A stretch of 32,667 bases of DNA, taken from Solirubrobacteraceae bacterium. Its GTDB lineage: Bacteria > Actinomycetota > Thermoleophilia > Solirubrobacterales > Solirubrobacteraceae. The notes under the pieces are model-generated. The model did not search any database. It saw only the letters and a list, made by a program, of their open reading frames with translations, and had not been told where the DNA came from. Positions within the stretch are counted from its first letter, which is position 1, and each line of letters begins with the position of its first letter. Of the stretch, positions 7,609 to 16,668 are shown piece after piece. Location: positions 1 to 32,667 of the forward strand of contig JADGPM010000315.1 of assembly GCA_017882425.1 (NCBI GenBank), read 5' to 3'. The position numbers and the translations under genes were made by a program.

Positions 7609-10600
7609 GTGATGCACTCCCCGCGGCCACGCGCGGCGGCCGGCGCAGCGGTCGCGGCCATCCTCCTTCTGTCCAGCGTCGGACTCGCCCGGGCGAGCCG
7701 TTCCGCGTCCGCCCCGGCCCGGCAGGGGGCGACCGCCGCCGGTCTCTTCCTCGTCCCGGACTCGGCCGCCGCCGGCCAGGCGCTGCGCGCGCCCGCGGTT
7801 CGCACCGTCGCCCGCTACGGTGCGTTCACGCTCGCCGAGGCCGCGCCCTCGGACGCCGGCCCGCTCGTCGCCGCCGGCGCCGTCCGCCGCGACGACATGG
7901 AGCGCGTCACGCTCCAGGGCCGCGCCGTCGACCCAGCCGCACAGGCCGCCGCGCAGGCGGCGAAGGGCTCGAGCCCGATCGCCGCCGGCACGGGGCCCAT
8001 CCTCGTCGTCGTGCAGTTCGTGGGCCCGATCAAGGACGACTGGCGCGCCCGCCTGCAGGCCACCGGCGTACGGGTCGTGACCTACCTGGCGCAGAACTCC
8101 TACCTCGTGCACGCCGAGGGCGCCGCGCGCGCCGCCCTCGCGGACTACGCCGACACCGCGCCCGAGGTCCGCGCGGCGTTCGCGCTCGATGCCGGCGACA
8201 AGCTCTCACCCGGACTGCCGGCCGCGGGAGCCGTGCGCGTCGCCGTCCAGACGCTGGCGGGCACCGACGGCGCGCCGGCACGCTCGCGCACCGGTGCGGT
8301 GCAGCAGGGCATCACGGGGCCCTCGACCGCCTTCGGCGGGCTGAGCACGCGGCACATCACGGTCGACGCCGCCGACCTCCCCCGCCTCGCGGCCGATCCC
8401 GGCGTCATCGCGATCGCGCTCGACGGCACGCCGCGCCTGCTGGACGAGCGCCAGGGCCTGATCATGGCCGACGGCTCGATCGGCTCGAGCCCCGGCGCGG
8501 GGTATCTCGCCGAGCACGACGCCGCGCTGTTCGGCGCGAGCGAGGTGCCGGGCACGCTGCCGTTCGTCGTCGACGTGACCGACGGCGGCATCGACAACGG
8601 GACCGACACGCCGGCCGGCGCCGACCTCTACGAGAACGGCTCGAAGGCCAACCCGGACCGCCTGGCCTACGTCCACAAGCTGACCTCGGACACGCTCGAC
8701 CCGCTGTCGATCCAGGGCTGCGACGGGCACGGGACGATCAACGCCAGCATCCTGGCCGGCTACAACACGAACGCTCCCGTGCCGGCGAACACCGACGCCA
8801 ACGGGTTCCACTACGGCCTGGGCATCGAGCCGCGCGCGCGGATCGGCGGCACCACCGTCTTCCGCTGCAACGGCCAGTGGGACACCGGCGGCCGCACCTT
8901 CGCCCAGATCGCGCAGGACGCCTACAACGCGGGCGGCCCGGGCTACGACGGGGCCCGCATCGAGAACAACTCCTGGGGCGAGGACAACGCGTTCGGCGCC
9001 TACACCGCGACCTCGCAGGAGTTCGACGCGATCGTCCGCGACGCCGCGCCGGACACCCCCGGCAACCAGGAGATGGTCGAGGTCGTCGCCGCCGGCAACG
9101 ACGGCCCGGGCGCGAACACGCTCTACGCGCCGGCGACCGCGAAGAACGTCATCGCCGTCGGCGCCTCAGAGGGTCAGCGCCTGTTCGGCACCGACGGCTG
9201 TGACACGACGAACGCCGAGGCCAACGACCCCGGTGACATCGGCGACTTCTCCAGCCGCGGGCCGACGACCGACGGGCGCATCAAGCCGGACCTCGTCGCC
9301 CCGGGCACGCACATCACGGGCACCGCCTGGCGCGTCACCGGCTCGGCGTTCGACGGCTCGGGCGTCTGCGGCATCTCGCCGCCGCCGTCGGTCGGCATCC
9401 CCTTCCCGGGCACGACCTACACCGCGAGCAGCGGCACGTCGCACTCCGCCCCGGCGGTCAGCGGGCTCGCCGCCGCCGCCCGCTGGGCCTACCACCGCGC
9501 ACGGGGAAGCTGGCCGTCGGCCGCGATGGTCAAGGCCATGCTGATCGGCGGCGCCACCCCGCTGACGGCCACGGACACCGGGCAGGCGCCCGACGGCGCG
9601 CAGGGCTTCGGGCTCGCGCGGCTGGCCGGCGCGAGCACCAGCGGGCGCTGGTTCAGCGACGACGAGCAGATCTTCACCCAGAGCGGCCAGACGTTCACCC
9701 GCACCTTCAACGTGACCGACCCCGCCCAGCCGGTGCGGGTCACGCTGGCCTGGACGGACGCGCCCGGGCCGCTGATCGGCGCCTCGCTCGTCAACGACCT
9801 GGACCTCGAGGTCACCGGCGACGGCGTCGTCTACCGCGGCAACCACCTCAGCGGCGGCGTCTCGCTGCCGGGCGGGGCACCTGACACGAAGAACAACGTC
9901 GAGAGCGTCGTCGTCCCCGCCGGCGCGCTGTCGTCGCTCGCGATCCGCGTGCGCGGGACGAACATCGCCGGCGACGGCGTGCCCGGTGGCGGCGTGACCG
10001 ACCAGGACTTCGCGCTCGTCGCCACGAACGTCGGCGCCCCGACCGGCGAGGCCGCCCTGGACCCCGTCGGCGCGACCGTCGTCGACGAGGACGGCGACGG
10101 GATCCTCGAGCCCCACGAGCCCTTCCAGGTGCGCACCTCGATCGCGAACACCGGCGAGGTGGCATCCGGCCAGGTCAGCGCGCACCTCACGACAGCGACC
10201 CCCGGGATCGTGCTCCAGCACCCTGACGCGACCTTCGCCGCGATCGCCGCCCACGAGCAGGTCACCCCCGCGGCCGACACCTTCGGCGGGACCCGCGGCT
10301 CGAACACCTGCGGGGCGACGCCCGTGGTGGGCCTGGACCTCGCGCTGAGCGCGCCCGGCACGATCGGCGCCGGCCTGCACCTGAGCGTCCCGGGCGAGGG
10401 CAGCTCCCCGATCCCCGCGAGCTTCTCCCCCGGCCTCACGATCCCCGACGGCGACCCCGCCGGCGTCAGCGCGCCGCTGACCGTCGACCGCGCGGGGACG
10501 ATCGACGACCTCGACGTGCGCCTCACGGCGATCGACCACACCTGGGTCGGCGACCTCGTGCTGAAGCTGCGGGGGCCCGACGGGACGACGGTCACGCTCA

Positions 10601-11511
10601 TGGACCAGGCGGGCGCGAGCGGGCACGACCTGCGCGACACGATCCTCGACGACCAGGCCGAGACCTCGATCCAGGACGTGACGGCCGCCGACGCGCCGTT
10701 CAGCGGGCGCTATCGCCCGGCCCAGCCGCTCAGCGCCTTCGCGGGCAAGCCGCTCGCCGGCACGTGGACGCTCGAGGCCACCGACGTCACGAAGCCCGAC
10801 GAGGGCACGATCCAGTCGTTCGCGCTGCTCGTCCCCGAATGCGACATCGCCCCCGACGCGGCGCTCTCGGCCACCCCCGCGAGCGTGACGGCCGGCGACC
10901 CGGTGACGCTCGACGCCGGCGCCTCCTTCGATCGCGACGACGCGATCGCCCAGTACGGCTGGGACCTCAACGGCGACGGCACCGTCGATCGCACGACCGG
11001 GACGACGCCGACCACGACCACGACGTTCGACACGGGCGGGCTGCAGCACCCGGCGGTCGTCGTCACCGACAGCCGCGGAGAGTCGACGCGGCGCAGCGCC
11101 GAGGTGCAGGTGCTCCCGGGCACCGGGCCGCCCGGCGGAGATGGCGGCGTGCAGCCACCCCCGACGACGCCGGGGCGCGGGACCACCGCCAAGGCTGCGC
11201 GCCTGGTCGTGCGCGGCCTCCCCGCCGCCGGGCGCTGCCCCCGCCCGAGCACCGCGCGCCTGCTCGTGAGCGCCACGCCGCGCACGACGCTGCGCTCGGT
11301 CTCGCTGATGCTCGGGCGCAGCCTGCGCGCACGCGCCGCCGGGACGGCCGGCGCCTCGAGGAGGCTGTGGCTGCGTCACCAGCCGAAGGGCGCGCACACG
11401 CTGAAGGTCGTCGCGCGCACGAAGGACGGGCGCACCCTGCGCCTCACCCGCGCCTTCCGCTCGTGCCTGCCGGCCGCCGGCAGGCACGCCGGCGGCCTGG
11501 CCGCCGGCTGA
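7609..11511 (+). CDS. Secreted S8 (subtilisin-like) serine protease with P-domain-like and PKD-like regions
   Basis: 1300 aa; signal peptide AAAGAAVAAILLLSSVGLARA; triad regions VVDVTDGGID, CDGHGTINASILAGY and SSGTSHSAPAVSGLAAAARW; ENNSWG oxyanion region; P-domain DHTWVGDLVLKLRGPDGTTVTLMDQ...LAGTWTLEATD; PKD-like TLDAGASFDRDDAIAQYGWDLNGDG. GTG 7609 or ATG 7612 start. Confidence 0.9.
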   Translation: MMHSPRPRAAAGAAVAAILLLSSVGLARASRSASAPARQGATAAGLFLVPDSAAAGQALRAPAVRTVARYGAFTLAEAAPSDAGPLVAAGAVRRDDMERVTLQGRAVDPAAQAAAQAAKGSSPIAAGTGPILVVVQFVGPIKDDWRARLQATGVRVVTYLAQNSYLVHAEGAARAALADYADTAPEVRAAFALDAGDKLSPGLPAAGAVRVAVQTLAGTDGAPARSRTGAVQQGITGPSTAFGGLSTRHITVDAADLPRLAADPGVIAIALDGTPRLLDERQGLIMADGSIGSSPGAGYLAEHDAALFGASEVPGTLPFVVDVTDGGIDNGTDTPAGADLYENGSKANPDRLAYVHKLTSDTLDPLSIQGCDGHGTINASILAGYNTNAPVPANTDANGFHYGLGIEPRARIGGTTVFRCNGQWDTGGRTFAQIAQDAYNAGGPGYDGARIENNSWGEDNAFGAYTATSQEFDAIVRDAAPDTPGNQEMVEVVAAGNDGPGANTLYAPATAKNVIAVGASEGQRLFGTDGCDTTNAEANDPGDIGDFSSRGPTTDGRIKPDLVAPGTHITGTAWRVTGSAFDGSGVCGISPPPSVGIPFPGTTYTASSGTSHSAPAVSGLAAAARWAYHRARGSWPSAAMVKAMLIGGATPLTATDTGQAPDGAQGFGLARLAGASTSGRWFSDDEQIFTQSGQTFTRTFNVTDPAQPVRVTLAWTDAPGPLIGASLVNDLDLEVTGDGVVYRGNHLSGGVSLPGGAPDTKNNVESVVVPAGALSSLAIRVRGTNIAGDGVPGGGVTDQDFALVATNVGAPTGEAALDPVGATVVDEDGDGILEPHEPFQVRTSIANTGEVASGQVSAHLTTATPGIVLQHPDATFAAIAAHEQVTPAADTFGGTRGSNTCGATPVVGLDLALSAPGTIGAGLHLSVPGEGSSPIPASFSPGLTIPDGDPAGVSAPLTVDRAGTIDDLDVRLTAIDHTWVGDLVLKLRGPDGTTVTLMDQAGASGHDLRDTILDDQAETSIQDVTAADAPFSGRYRPAQPLSAFAGKPLAGTWTLEATDVTKPDEGTIQSFALLVPECDIAPDAALSATPASVTAGDPVTLDAGASFDRDDAIAQYGWDLNGDGTVDRTTGTTPTTTTTFDTGGLQHPAVVVTDSRGESTRRSAEVQVLPGTGPPGGDGGVQPPPTTPGRGTTAKAARLVVRGLPAAGRCPRPSTARLLVSATPRTTLRSVSLMLGRSLRARAAGTAGASRRLWLRHQPKGAHTLKVVARTKDGRTLRLTRAFRSCLPAAGRHAGGLAAG
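11462..11508. terminator. Two adjacent perfect palindromes at the 3' end of the S8 protease gene
   Basis: cgtgcctgccggc-c-gccggcaggcacg (11462-11488) and gccggcggcc-t-ggccgccggc (11488-11508), ending at the S8 stop codon. Confidence 0.6.
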
Positions 11512-13095
11512 TCAGAGCGCCTGGCGGATGACCGGATGCTTCGCGGCGCCCGCCTCGTCGAGGCGGCGCACCGGCGTCGTGTAGGGCGCGTTCAGCGCGA
11601 TCTGGGGGTCCTCGCGCGCCTCGGCGACGATGGCGGCGACCGCGTCGGCGAACGCGTCGAGCGTCTCGCGGGTCTCGGTCTCCGTCGGCTCGATCAGCAG
11701 TGCCTCGTCGACGAGCAGCGGGAAGTACACCGTCGGCGGGTGGAAGCCGTGGTCGAGCAGCCGCTTGGCGAGATCCAGCGTGCGGATGCCGAGCTCCTTC
11801 TTCATCGGCGCGCCCGAGAGGACGAACTCGTGCATGCAGCGCTCGCCGAATGCGAGCGGCAGCGCGTCGCCCACGAGCTCGCGCAGGCGCGCGAGCAGGT
11901 AGTTCGCATTCAGCACCGCCGTCTCGCTCGCATCGCGCAGCCCCTCGGCGCCGAGCGAGCAGATGTAGGCGTAGGCGCGCACGAAGACCCCGTAGTTGCC
12001 CTGGAAACCGCGCAGCTTGCCGATCGACTGCGGGCGGTCCTCCTCGAGGTCGAAGACGGGGCCCTCGGGCGTCTCGGCGCGCGTGACGACCGGGCGCGGG
12101 ACGAACGGCTCGATGCGGCCTGAGACGGCGATCGGGCCCGAGCCCGGACCGCCCCCGCCGTGCGGCTGGGTGAAGGACTTGTGCAGGTTGTAGTGGACGA
12201 TGTCGAAGCCCATGTCGCCCGGGCGCGACTTGCCCATCACGGCGTTGAGGTTCGCGCCGTCGTAGTAGAGCGTCGCGCCGACGTCGTGCACGAGCCGCGC
12301 GATCTCCTCGATGTTCGCGTCGAAGACCCCGAGCGTGTTCGGGTTCGTGAGCATCAGACAGGCGACCTGGTCGTCGACCTTGCTGCGCAGGTCCTCGACG
12401 TCGACGCCGCCGTCGGCGTTCGTGCCGACCTTGACGACCTCGTAGCCGGCCATCGTCACCGTCGCCGGGTTCGTCCCGTGGGCCGTGTCGGGCGTCAGCA
12501 CCTTCGTGCGCTGCTCCCCGCGCGACTCGTGGTAGGCGCGCGTCAGCAGCACGCCCGCGAGCTCTCCGTGCGAGCCGGCCGAGGGCTGCAGCACGACGTG
12601 CGGCAGACCGGCGATCTCGCCGAGCGCGCGCTCGAGGTTCCACATGAGCTCCAGGGCGCCCTGGGCGCGGCGCGGGTCCTGCAGCGGGTGCAGGCGTGCA
12701 TGCCCGGGGAGTGCGGCGACCCGCTCGTGCAGGCGCGGGTTGTGCTTCATCGTGCACGAGCCCAGCGGGTAGAAGCCGCTGTCGAGGTCGAAGTTGCGCC
12801 GGCTGAGGCGCACGTAGTGGCGCACGAGCTCGGGCTCGGAGACCTCGGGCAGGCGCGCGGGCTCGCGGCGGCGCAGCGCGGCGGGCAGCAGCTCGTGGCG
12901 CTCGCGCGCGGGGACGCCGGGCTCCGGGCAGTAGAAGGCCCGCCGTCCCGGCGCGCCCTTCTCGAAGATCGTGACCGCGGGGTCGCGCTGCATCGGCGTC
13001 GCGCCGGCGCTCGTCACCGGGATCTCGTGGTGGGGATAGTGGCCCTCGATGCTCGGATCGGCGTGCAGGTGGTTGTCGTCGATCGGCGCGCTCAT
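11512..13095 (-). CDS. gcvPB: Glycine dehydrogenase (aminomethyl-transferring) subunit 2
   Basis: 527 aa; LGSCTMKHNPRLHERVA, LTPDTAHGTNPATVTMAGYEVV, DIVHYNLHKSFTQPHGGGGPGSGPI. Confidence 0.95.
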   Translation of the reverse strand: MSAPIDDNHLHADPSIEGHYPHHEIPVTSAGATPMQRDPAVTIFEKGAPGRRAFYCPEPGVPARERHELLPAALRRREPARLPEVSEPELVRHYVRLSRRNFDLDSGFYPLGSCTMKHNPRLHERVAALPGHARLHPLQDPRRAQGALELMWNLERALGEIAGLPHVVLQPSAGSHGELAGVLLTRAYHESRGEQRTKVLTPDTAHGTNPATVTMAGYEVVKVGTNADGGVDVEDLRSKVDDQVACLMLTNPNTLGVFDANIEEIARLVHDVGATLYYDGANLNAVMGKSRPGDMGFDIVHYNLHKSFTQPHGGGGPGSGPIAVSGRIEPFVPRPVVTRAETPEGPVFDLEEDRPQSIGKLRGFQGNYGVFVRAYAYICSLGAEGLRDASETAVLNANYLLARLRELVGDALPLAFGERCMHEFVLSGAPMKKELGIRTLDLAKRLLDHGFHPPTVYFPLLVDEALLIEPTETETRETLDAFADAVAAIVAEAREDPQIALNAPYTTPVRRLDEAGAAKHPVIRQAL

Positions 13096-14486
13096 GCCCG
13101 CACCTCCTCGCGGTCGGCGGAGCGTTCCGCGGCGACCGCCGCCCCGAGCACGGCCGCGAGCCGGTCGATCTGCTCCTTCGTGCGCTGCTCGGTGATCGCG
13201 ACGAGCAGCCCGGTCGGGTGCTCCTCGTAGTCGCGCCCGAGCGCGTAGCCGGGGTTGAGGCCGGCGTCCTGGCAGCGGGCGATGACACGCCGCACGGCCT
13301 CGAGGTCCTCGACGTCGAGCTGGACGGCGAACTCACGGACGGCGGGCTGCTCGTGCAGGGCGCTGACGCCCTCGACGGCCCCGAGCGCCTCGCGGGCGTA
13401 GGCGGTGCGCTGCAGCAGCAGCTCGGCGAGCTCGACGATCCCGGTCCGGCCGAGCCAGCTCAGGTAGACGACGCCCGCGAGCGCGTTCAGCGCCTGCGAG
13501 GTGCAGATGTTCGAGGTCGCCTTCTCGCGGCGGATGTGCTGCTCGCGCGTCTGCAGCGTCAGCACGAAGCCGCGGCGCCCGTCGACGTCCTTCGTCTCGC
13601 CGGCGATGCGGCCCGGCATCCGGCGCAGGTAGGCCTCCGTCGCGGCGAAGAAGCCGAACGACGGCCCGCCGAAGTCGAGGCGGTTGCCGAGCGTCTGGCC
13701 CTCGCCGACGGCCACGTCGACGCCGCATTCGCCGGGCGGGGCGAGGATCGCGAGCGGGATCGGGTCGTAGGAGCCGACGACGACCGCAGGCGAATCCTTC
13801 GCCGCCTGCGCGAGCGCTGCCGCATCCTCGACCGCGCCCAGGAAGTTCGGCTGCTGGAAGAAGACGGCGGCCGTGTCGTCGTCGATCGCCGCGGCCCACG
13901 CGTCGGGGTCGGTGACGCCGTCCTTCAGCGGCACCTCGACGACCTCGGTGCCGTAGCCGCGGGAGAGCGTGCGGAGCGTCTCGCGGCTGTGCGGGTGCAG
14001 CCCGCGCGAGACGACGAACCGGCGCTTGCCGTTCGCGAGCTTGGCCAGGTAGCCGGCGGCGCCGACCGCGCTCGGCCCCTCGTAGACCGAGGCGTTGGAG
14101 ACGGGCAGCGCCGTGAGCTCGCTGATCGCCGTCTGGTACTCGAACATCACCTGCAGGCCGCCCTGGCTGATCTCGGGCTGGTAGGGCGTGTAGGGCGTCA
14201 GGAACTCCGAGCGCCCGAGCAGCATGTCGATCACCGCCGGGACGTAGTGGTCGTACATTCCGGCACCGAGGAACGTCACCTCGTCCTCGGCGGAGGTGTT
14301 GCGGCGCGCGAGGTCCAGCAGGTGCGCGTAGACGTCCTGCTCGGGCATGCCCGCGGGCAGGTCGAGCTCCCGCCGCAGGCGCACGCCCTCCGGGATGGCG
14401 TCGAACAGCTCCTCGACACTCGACGCGCCGATCGCTTCGAGCATCGCCTTCAGGTCGTCTGCGGTGGTGGCGGTGTACCGGCTCAC
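13092..14486 (-). CDS. gcvPA: Glycine dehydrogenase (aminomethyl-transferring) subunit 1
   Basis: 464 aa; LGAGMYDHYVPAVIDMLLGRSEFLTPYTPYQPEISQGGLQVMFEYQTAISELT; TSNICTSQALNALAGVVYLSWLG. Confidence 0.95.
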   Translation of the reverse strand: MSRYTATTADDLKAMLEAIGASSVEELFDAIPEGVRLRRELDLPAGMPEQDVYAHLLDLARRNTSAEDEVTFLGAGMYDHYVPAVIDMLLGRSEFLTPYTPYQPEISQGGLQVMFEYQTAISELTALPVSNASVYEGPSAVGAAGYLAKLANGKRRFVVSRGLHPHSRETLRTLSRGYGTEVVEVPLKDGVTDPDAWAAAIDDDTAAVFFQQPNFLGAVEDAAALAQAAKDSPAVVVGSYDPIPLAILAPPGECGVDVAVGEGQTLGNRLDFGGPSFGFFAATEAYLRRMPGRIAGETKDVDGRRGFVLTLQTREQHIRREKATSNICTSQALNALAGVVYLSWLGRTGIVELAELLLQRTAYAREALGAVEGVSALHEQPAVREFAVQLDVEDLEAVRRVIARCQDAGLNPGYALGRDYEEHPTGLLVAITEQRTKEQIDRLAAVLGAAVAAERSADREEVRA

Positions 14487-14499
14487 GTGGTCCTCGTGG

Positions 14500-14883
14500 T
14501 CAGAGCGACGCTTCGTACGTCGCCGCGTCGAGCAGTGCGTCCTTCTCGGATACGTCGGTCAGGCGGACCTTGACCAACCACCCCGCGCCGTAGGGGTCGT
14601 CGTTGATCGCCTCCGGGCCGTCGCCGAGCGTGGCGTTGACCTCGACGATCTCGCCCGACAGCGGCGCGATCACGTCGCTGACGGCCTTCACGGATTCGAC
14701 CTCGGCGTAGGACTCCCCGGCCGTCGTCGTGGCCCCGACCTCGGGCGGATCGAAGAAGACGACCTCGCCGAGCGCGTCCTGGGCGAACCACGTGATCCCG
14801 AGCGTCGCGACGTCGCCGTCGATGCGCGCCCAGTCGTGCTCGGGGTGGTACAGCAGGTCGGTCGGGTAGCTCGGGTCTGCCAT
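14500..14883 (-). CDS. gcvH: Glycine cleavage system H protein
   Basis: ATG at 14883: MADPSYPTDLLYHPEHDWARIDGDVATLGITWFAQDALGEVVFFDPPEVGATTTAGESYAEVESVKAVSDVIAPLSGEIVEVN (lipoyl-lysine ESVKAVSD); AAGGAG upstream. Confidence 0.95.
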   Translation of the reverse strand: MADPSYPTDLLYHPEHDWARIDGDVATLGITWFAQDALGEVVFFDPPEVGATTTAGESYAEVESVKAVSDVIAPLSGEIVEVNATLGDGPEAINDDPYGAGWLVKVRLTDVSEKDALLDAATYEASL

Positions 14884-14924
14884 CTCGTCTCCTTGTGTGG
14901 GCGCCGGGCCGAAGTCCGCCGATC

Positions 14925-15995
14925 CTACGCCGTGGGCCGCTGGTAGAGCGGCCTCTCCGCGACGACCGCCGGGCGCACCGTCCCGCGCACGTCGATCTCG
15001 ATCGCCTCGCCCGTGACGGCGCGCTCGGTGGGGAGGTACGCCATGCCGATCCCGATGCCGAGCGACGGCGAGAGCGTCCCGCTCGTGACCTCGCCACCGC
15101 CGATGACCGGGTTGCCCTGGCGCGCGATGCCCGACCCCGTCAGCGTGAACGGCACCAGCCGCTCGGAGGGTCCGGCCTCGCGCACCGCGCGCACGGCGCC
15201 GGAGCCGATGAAGCCCGTCTCCTCCTTGCAGCACCAGCCCAGGCTCGCCTCGATCGGCCCGCGCGACTCCATCAGGTCGTTGCCGTAGAGGTGGTAACAG
15301 ACCTCCAGGCGCAGCGTGTCGCGCGCGCCCAGGCCCGCGGGCTCGGTGCCGCGGCGCACGGCCTCGTCCCAGATCGAGCCGGCGGCCTCCGGTGAGCAGA
15401 GGACCTCGACCCCGTCCTCGCCGGTGTAGCCGGTGCCGCAGACGAGCACCGTGTGACCGGCGAGCTCGCGCGTGGCGATCGTGAAGCGCTCGGGCAGCGG
15501 GGCATCGGAGAACGCCTGGACGTACTCGCGGGCGAGCGGACCCTGGATGGCGAGCATCGCCCAGTCGTCGAGCTTGTCCTCGATCACGACGTCGCGCCCG
15601 CCTGCGTGCTGCTGGAACCAGGCGAGGTCCTTGGCGTGGTTCGAGGCGTTCGTGACCGTCACGTAGTGGTCGGGCGCGAGGCGGTAGGTGAAGAGGTCGT
15701 CCAGGACGCCGCCGTCCTCGCGGCACAGGACGCTGTACTGCGCGCCGCCGACGACGAGCCTGTCGACGTCGTTGGAGAGCAGCTCCTGGAGCAGCGCGGT
15801 GGCATCAGGGCCCGTCGCCTCGATCTCGCCCATGTGCGAGACGTCGAAGATCCCGGCACGCTCACGGACCGCGGCGTGCTCCTCCCTGATGCCCGCGTAC
15901 TGGACCGGCATCTCCCACCCGGCGAAGTCGACGATCTTCGCTCCCGCGGCGACGTGACGGTCGAACAGGGGCGTGCGACGGGGCGTGGCGGCCAT
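14925..15995 (-). CDS. gcvT: Aminomethyltransferase (glycine cleavage T protein)
   Basis: ATG at 15995: [58 protein letters not shown]. Confidence 0.95.
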   Translation of the reverse strand: MAATPRRTPLFDRHVAAGAKIVDFAGWEMPVQYAGIREEHAAVRERAGIFDVSHMGEIEATGPDATALLQELLSNDVDRLVVGGAQYSVLCREDGGVLDDLFTYRLAPDHYVTVTNASNHAKDLAWFQQHAGGRDVVIEDKLDDWAMLAIQGPLAREYVQAFSDAPLPERFTIATRELAGHTVLVCGTGYTGEDGVEVLCSPEAAGSIWDEAVRRGTEPAGLGARDTLRLEVCYHLYGNDLMESRGPIEASLGWCCKEETGFIGSGAVRAVREAGPSERLVPFTLTGSGIARQGNPVIGGGEVTSGTLSPSLGIGIGMAYLPTERAVTGEAIEIDVRGTVRPAVVAERPLYQRPTA

Positions 15996-16026
15996 GCGGC
16001 CTGAGGCTAGCGCAGGGCCGCCGTGA

Positions 16027-16044
16027 TGGTCTGACAAGCAGACC
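16027..16044. promoter_or_regulatory. Palindromic operator-like site between divergent gcvT and cupin genes
   Basis: ggtctg-acaag-cagacc inverted repeat (16028-16044); TGGTCTGACAA (16027-16037) fits TNGTNNNACNA, the form reported for FadR-subfamily GntR operators. Confidence 0.4.
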
Positions 16045-16080
16045 TTTCGTGCGTCCCACAGCGCGTGCGACGATGCCGGC

Positions 16081-16551
16081 ATGCGCCGCGTCAGCATCAG
16101 CGACCCTGAGCTCACCTATGACCCGACGGATCCCGAGGGCTTCCGCTCGGGCATGTTCCGCGTTGGCCCGCAGCTCGGCGCCGAGCAGACGGGCACGAGC
16201 CTCTACGAGCTCCCGCCCGGTCAGGCCCTGTGCCCCTACCACTACGAGTACGGCGAGGAGGAGTGGCTGCTCGTCGTCGCCGGCACCCCGTCCGTCCGCA
16301 CGCCGGAGGGCACCGAGCAGCTCGCCCCGATGGACGTCGTCTTCTTCCCGCGTGGCCCCGAGGGCGCCCATCAGGTGCTCAACGAGACCGACGAGCCCGT
16401 CCGCATCCTGATGTGGTCGACGATCGTCATCCCGACGGCGACCGCCTACCCCGACAGCGACAAGATCGGCATCTGGACCGGGGACCGAACCGAGGACGCC
16501 ATGGTCCCCCGCTCGGCGAACGTCGACTACTTCCACGGCGAGAGGCGCTGA
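16081..16551 (+). CDS. Cupin-domain protein
   Basis: 156 aa; CPYHYEYGEEEWLLVVAGTPSVRTPEG and VVFFPRGPEGAHQVLNETDEPVRILMWS cupin motifs; divergent from gcvT. Confidence 0.82.
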   Translation: MRRVSISDPELTYDPTDPEGFRSGMFRVGPQLGAEQTGTSLYELPPGQALCPYHYEYGEEEWLLVVAGTPSVRTPEGTEQLAPMDVVFFPRGPEGAHQVLNETDEPVRILMWSTIVIPTATAYPDSDKIGIWTGDRTEDAMVPRSANVDYFHGERR

Positions 16552-16568
16552 TCAACCGAGCGCCAGCC

Positions 16569-16631
16569 GCCGCCGTCAGGCGGCACCTGTCGGCGAACAG
16601 GCGCCATCGCGGGAGCCGGCCGGCAGGCCGG
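16569..16631. terminator. Three consecutive hairpins between convergent cupin and ftsZ
   Basis: gccgcc-gtca-ggcggc (16569-16584), cctgt-cggcga-acagg (16586-16601), ccggcc-ggca-ggccgg (16616-16631). Confidence 0.6.
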
Positions 16632-16668
16632 GACCCACGAACCACCAACGCCCGAGCGGCGCCCCCAG

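Noticed and set aside
9166-11487. 773-aa minus-strand ORF opposite the S8 protease
   Set aside because: Arg/Gly/Ala-rich antisense translation of a clearly coding frame; typical high-GC spurious ORF with no recognisable motifs.
11467-11508. LPAAG near the protease C-terminus as a sortase signal
   Set aside because: No following hydrophobic segment plus basic tail, and the sequence is explained by the palindromic DNA.
15996-16080. Glycine riboswitch upstream of gcvT
   Set aside because: Only 85 bp of divergent intergenic DNA; no tandem glycine-aptamer sequence recognisable, and the gcvT promoter looks leaderless.
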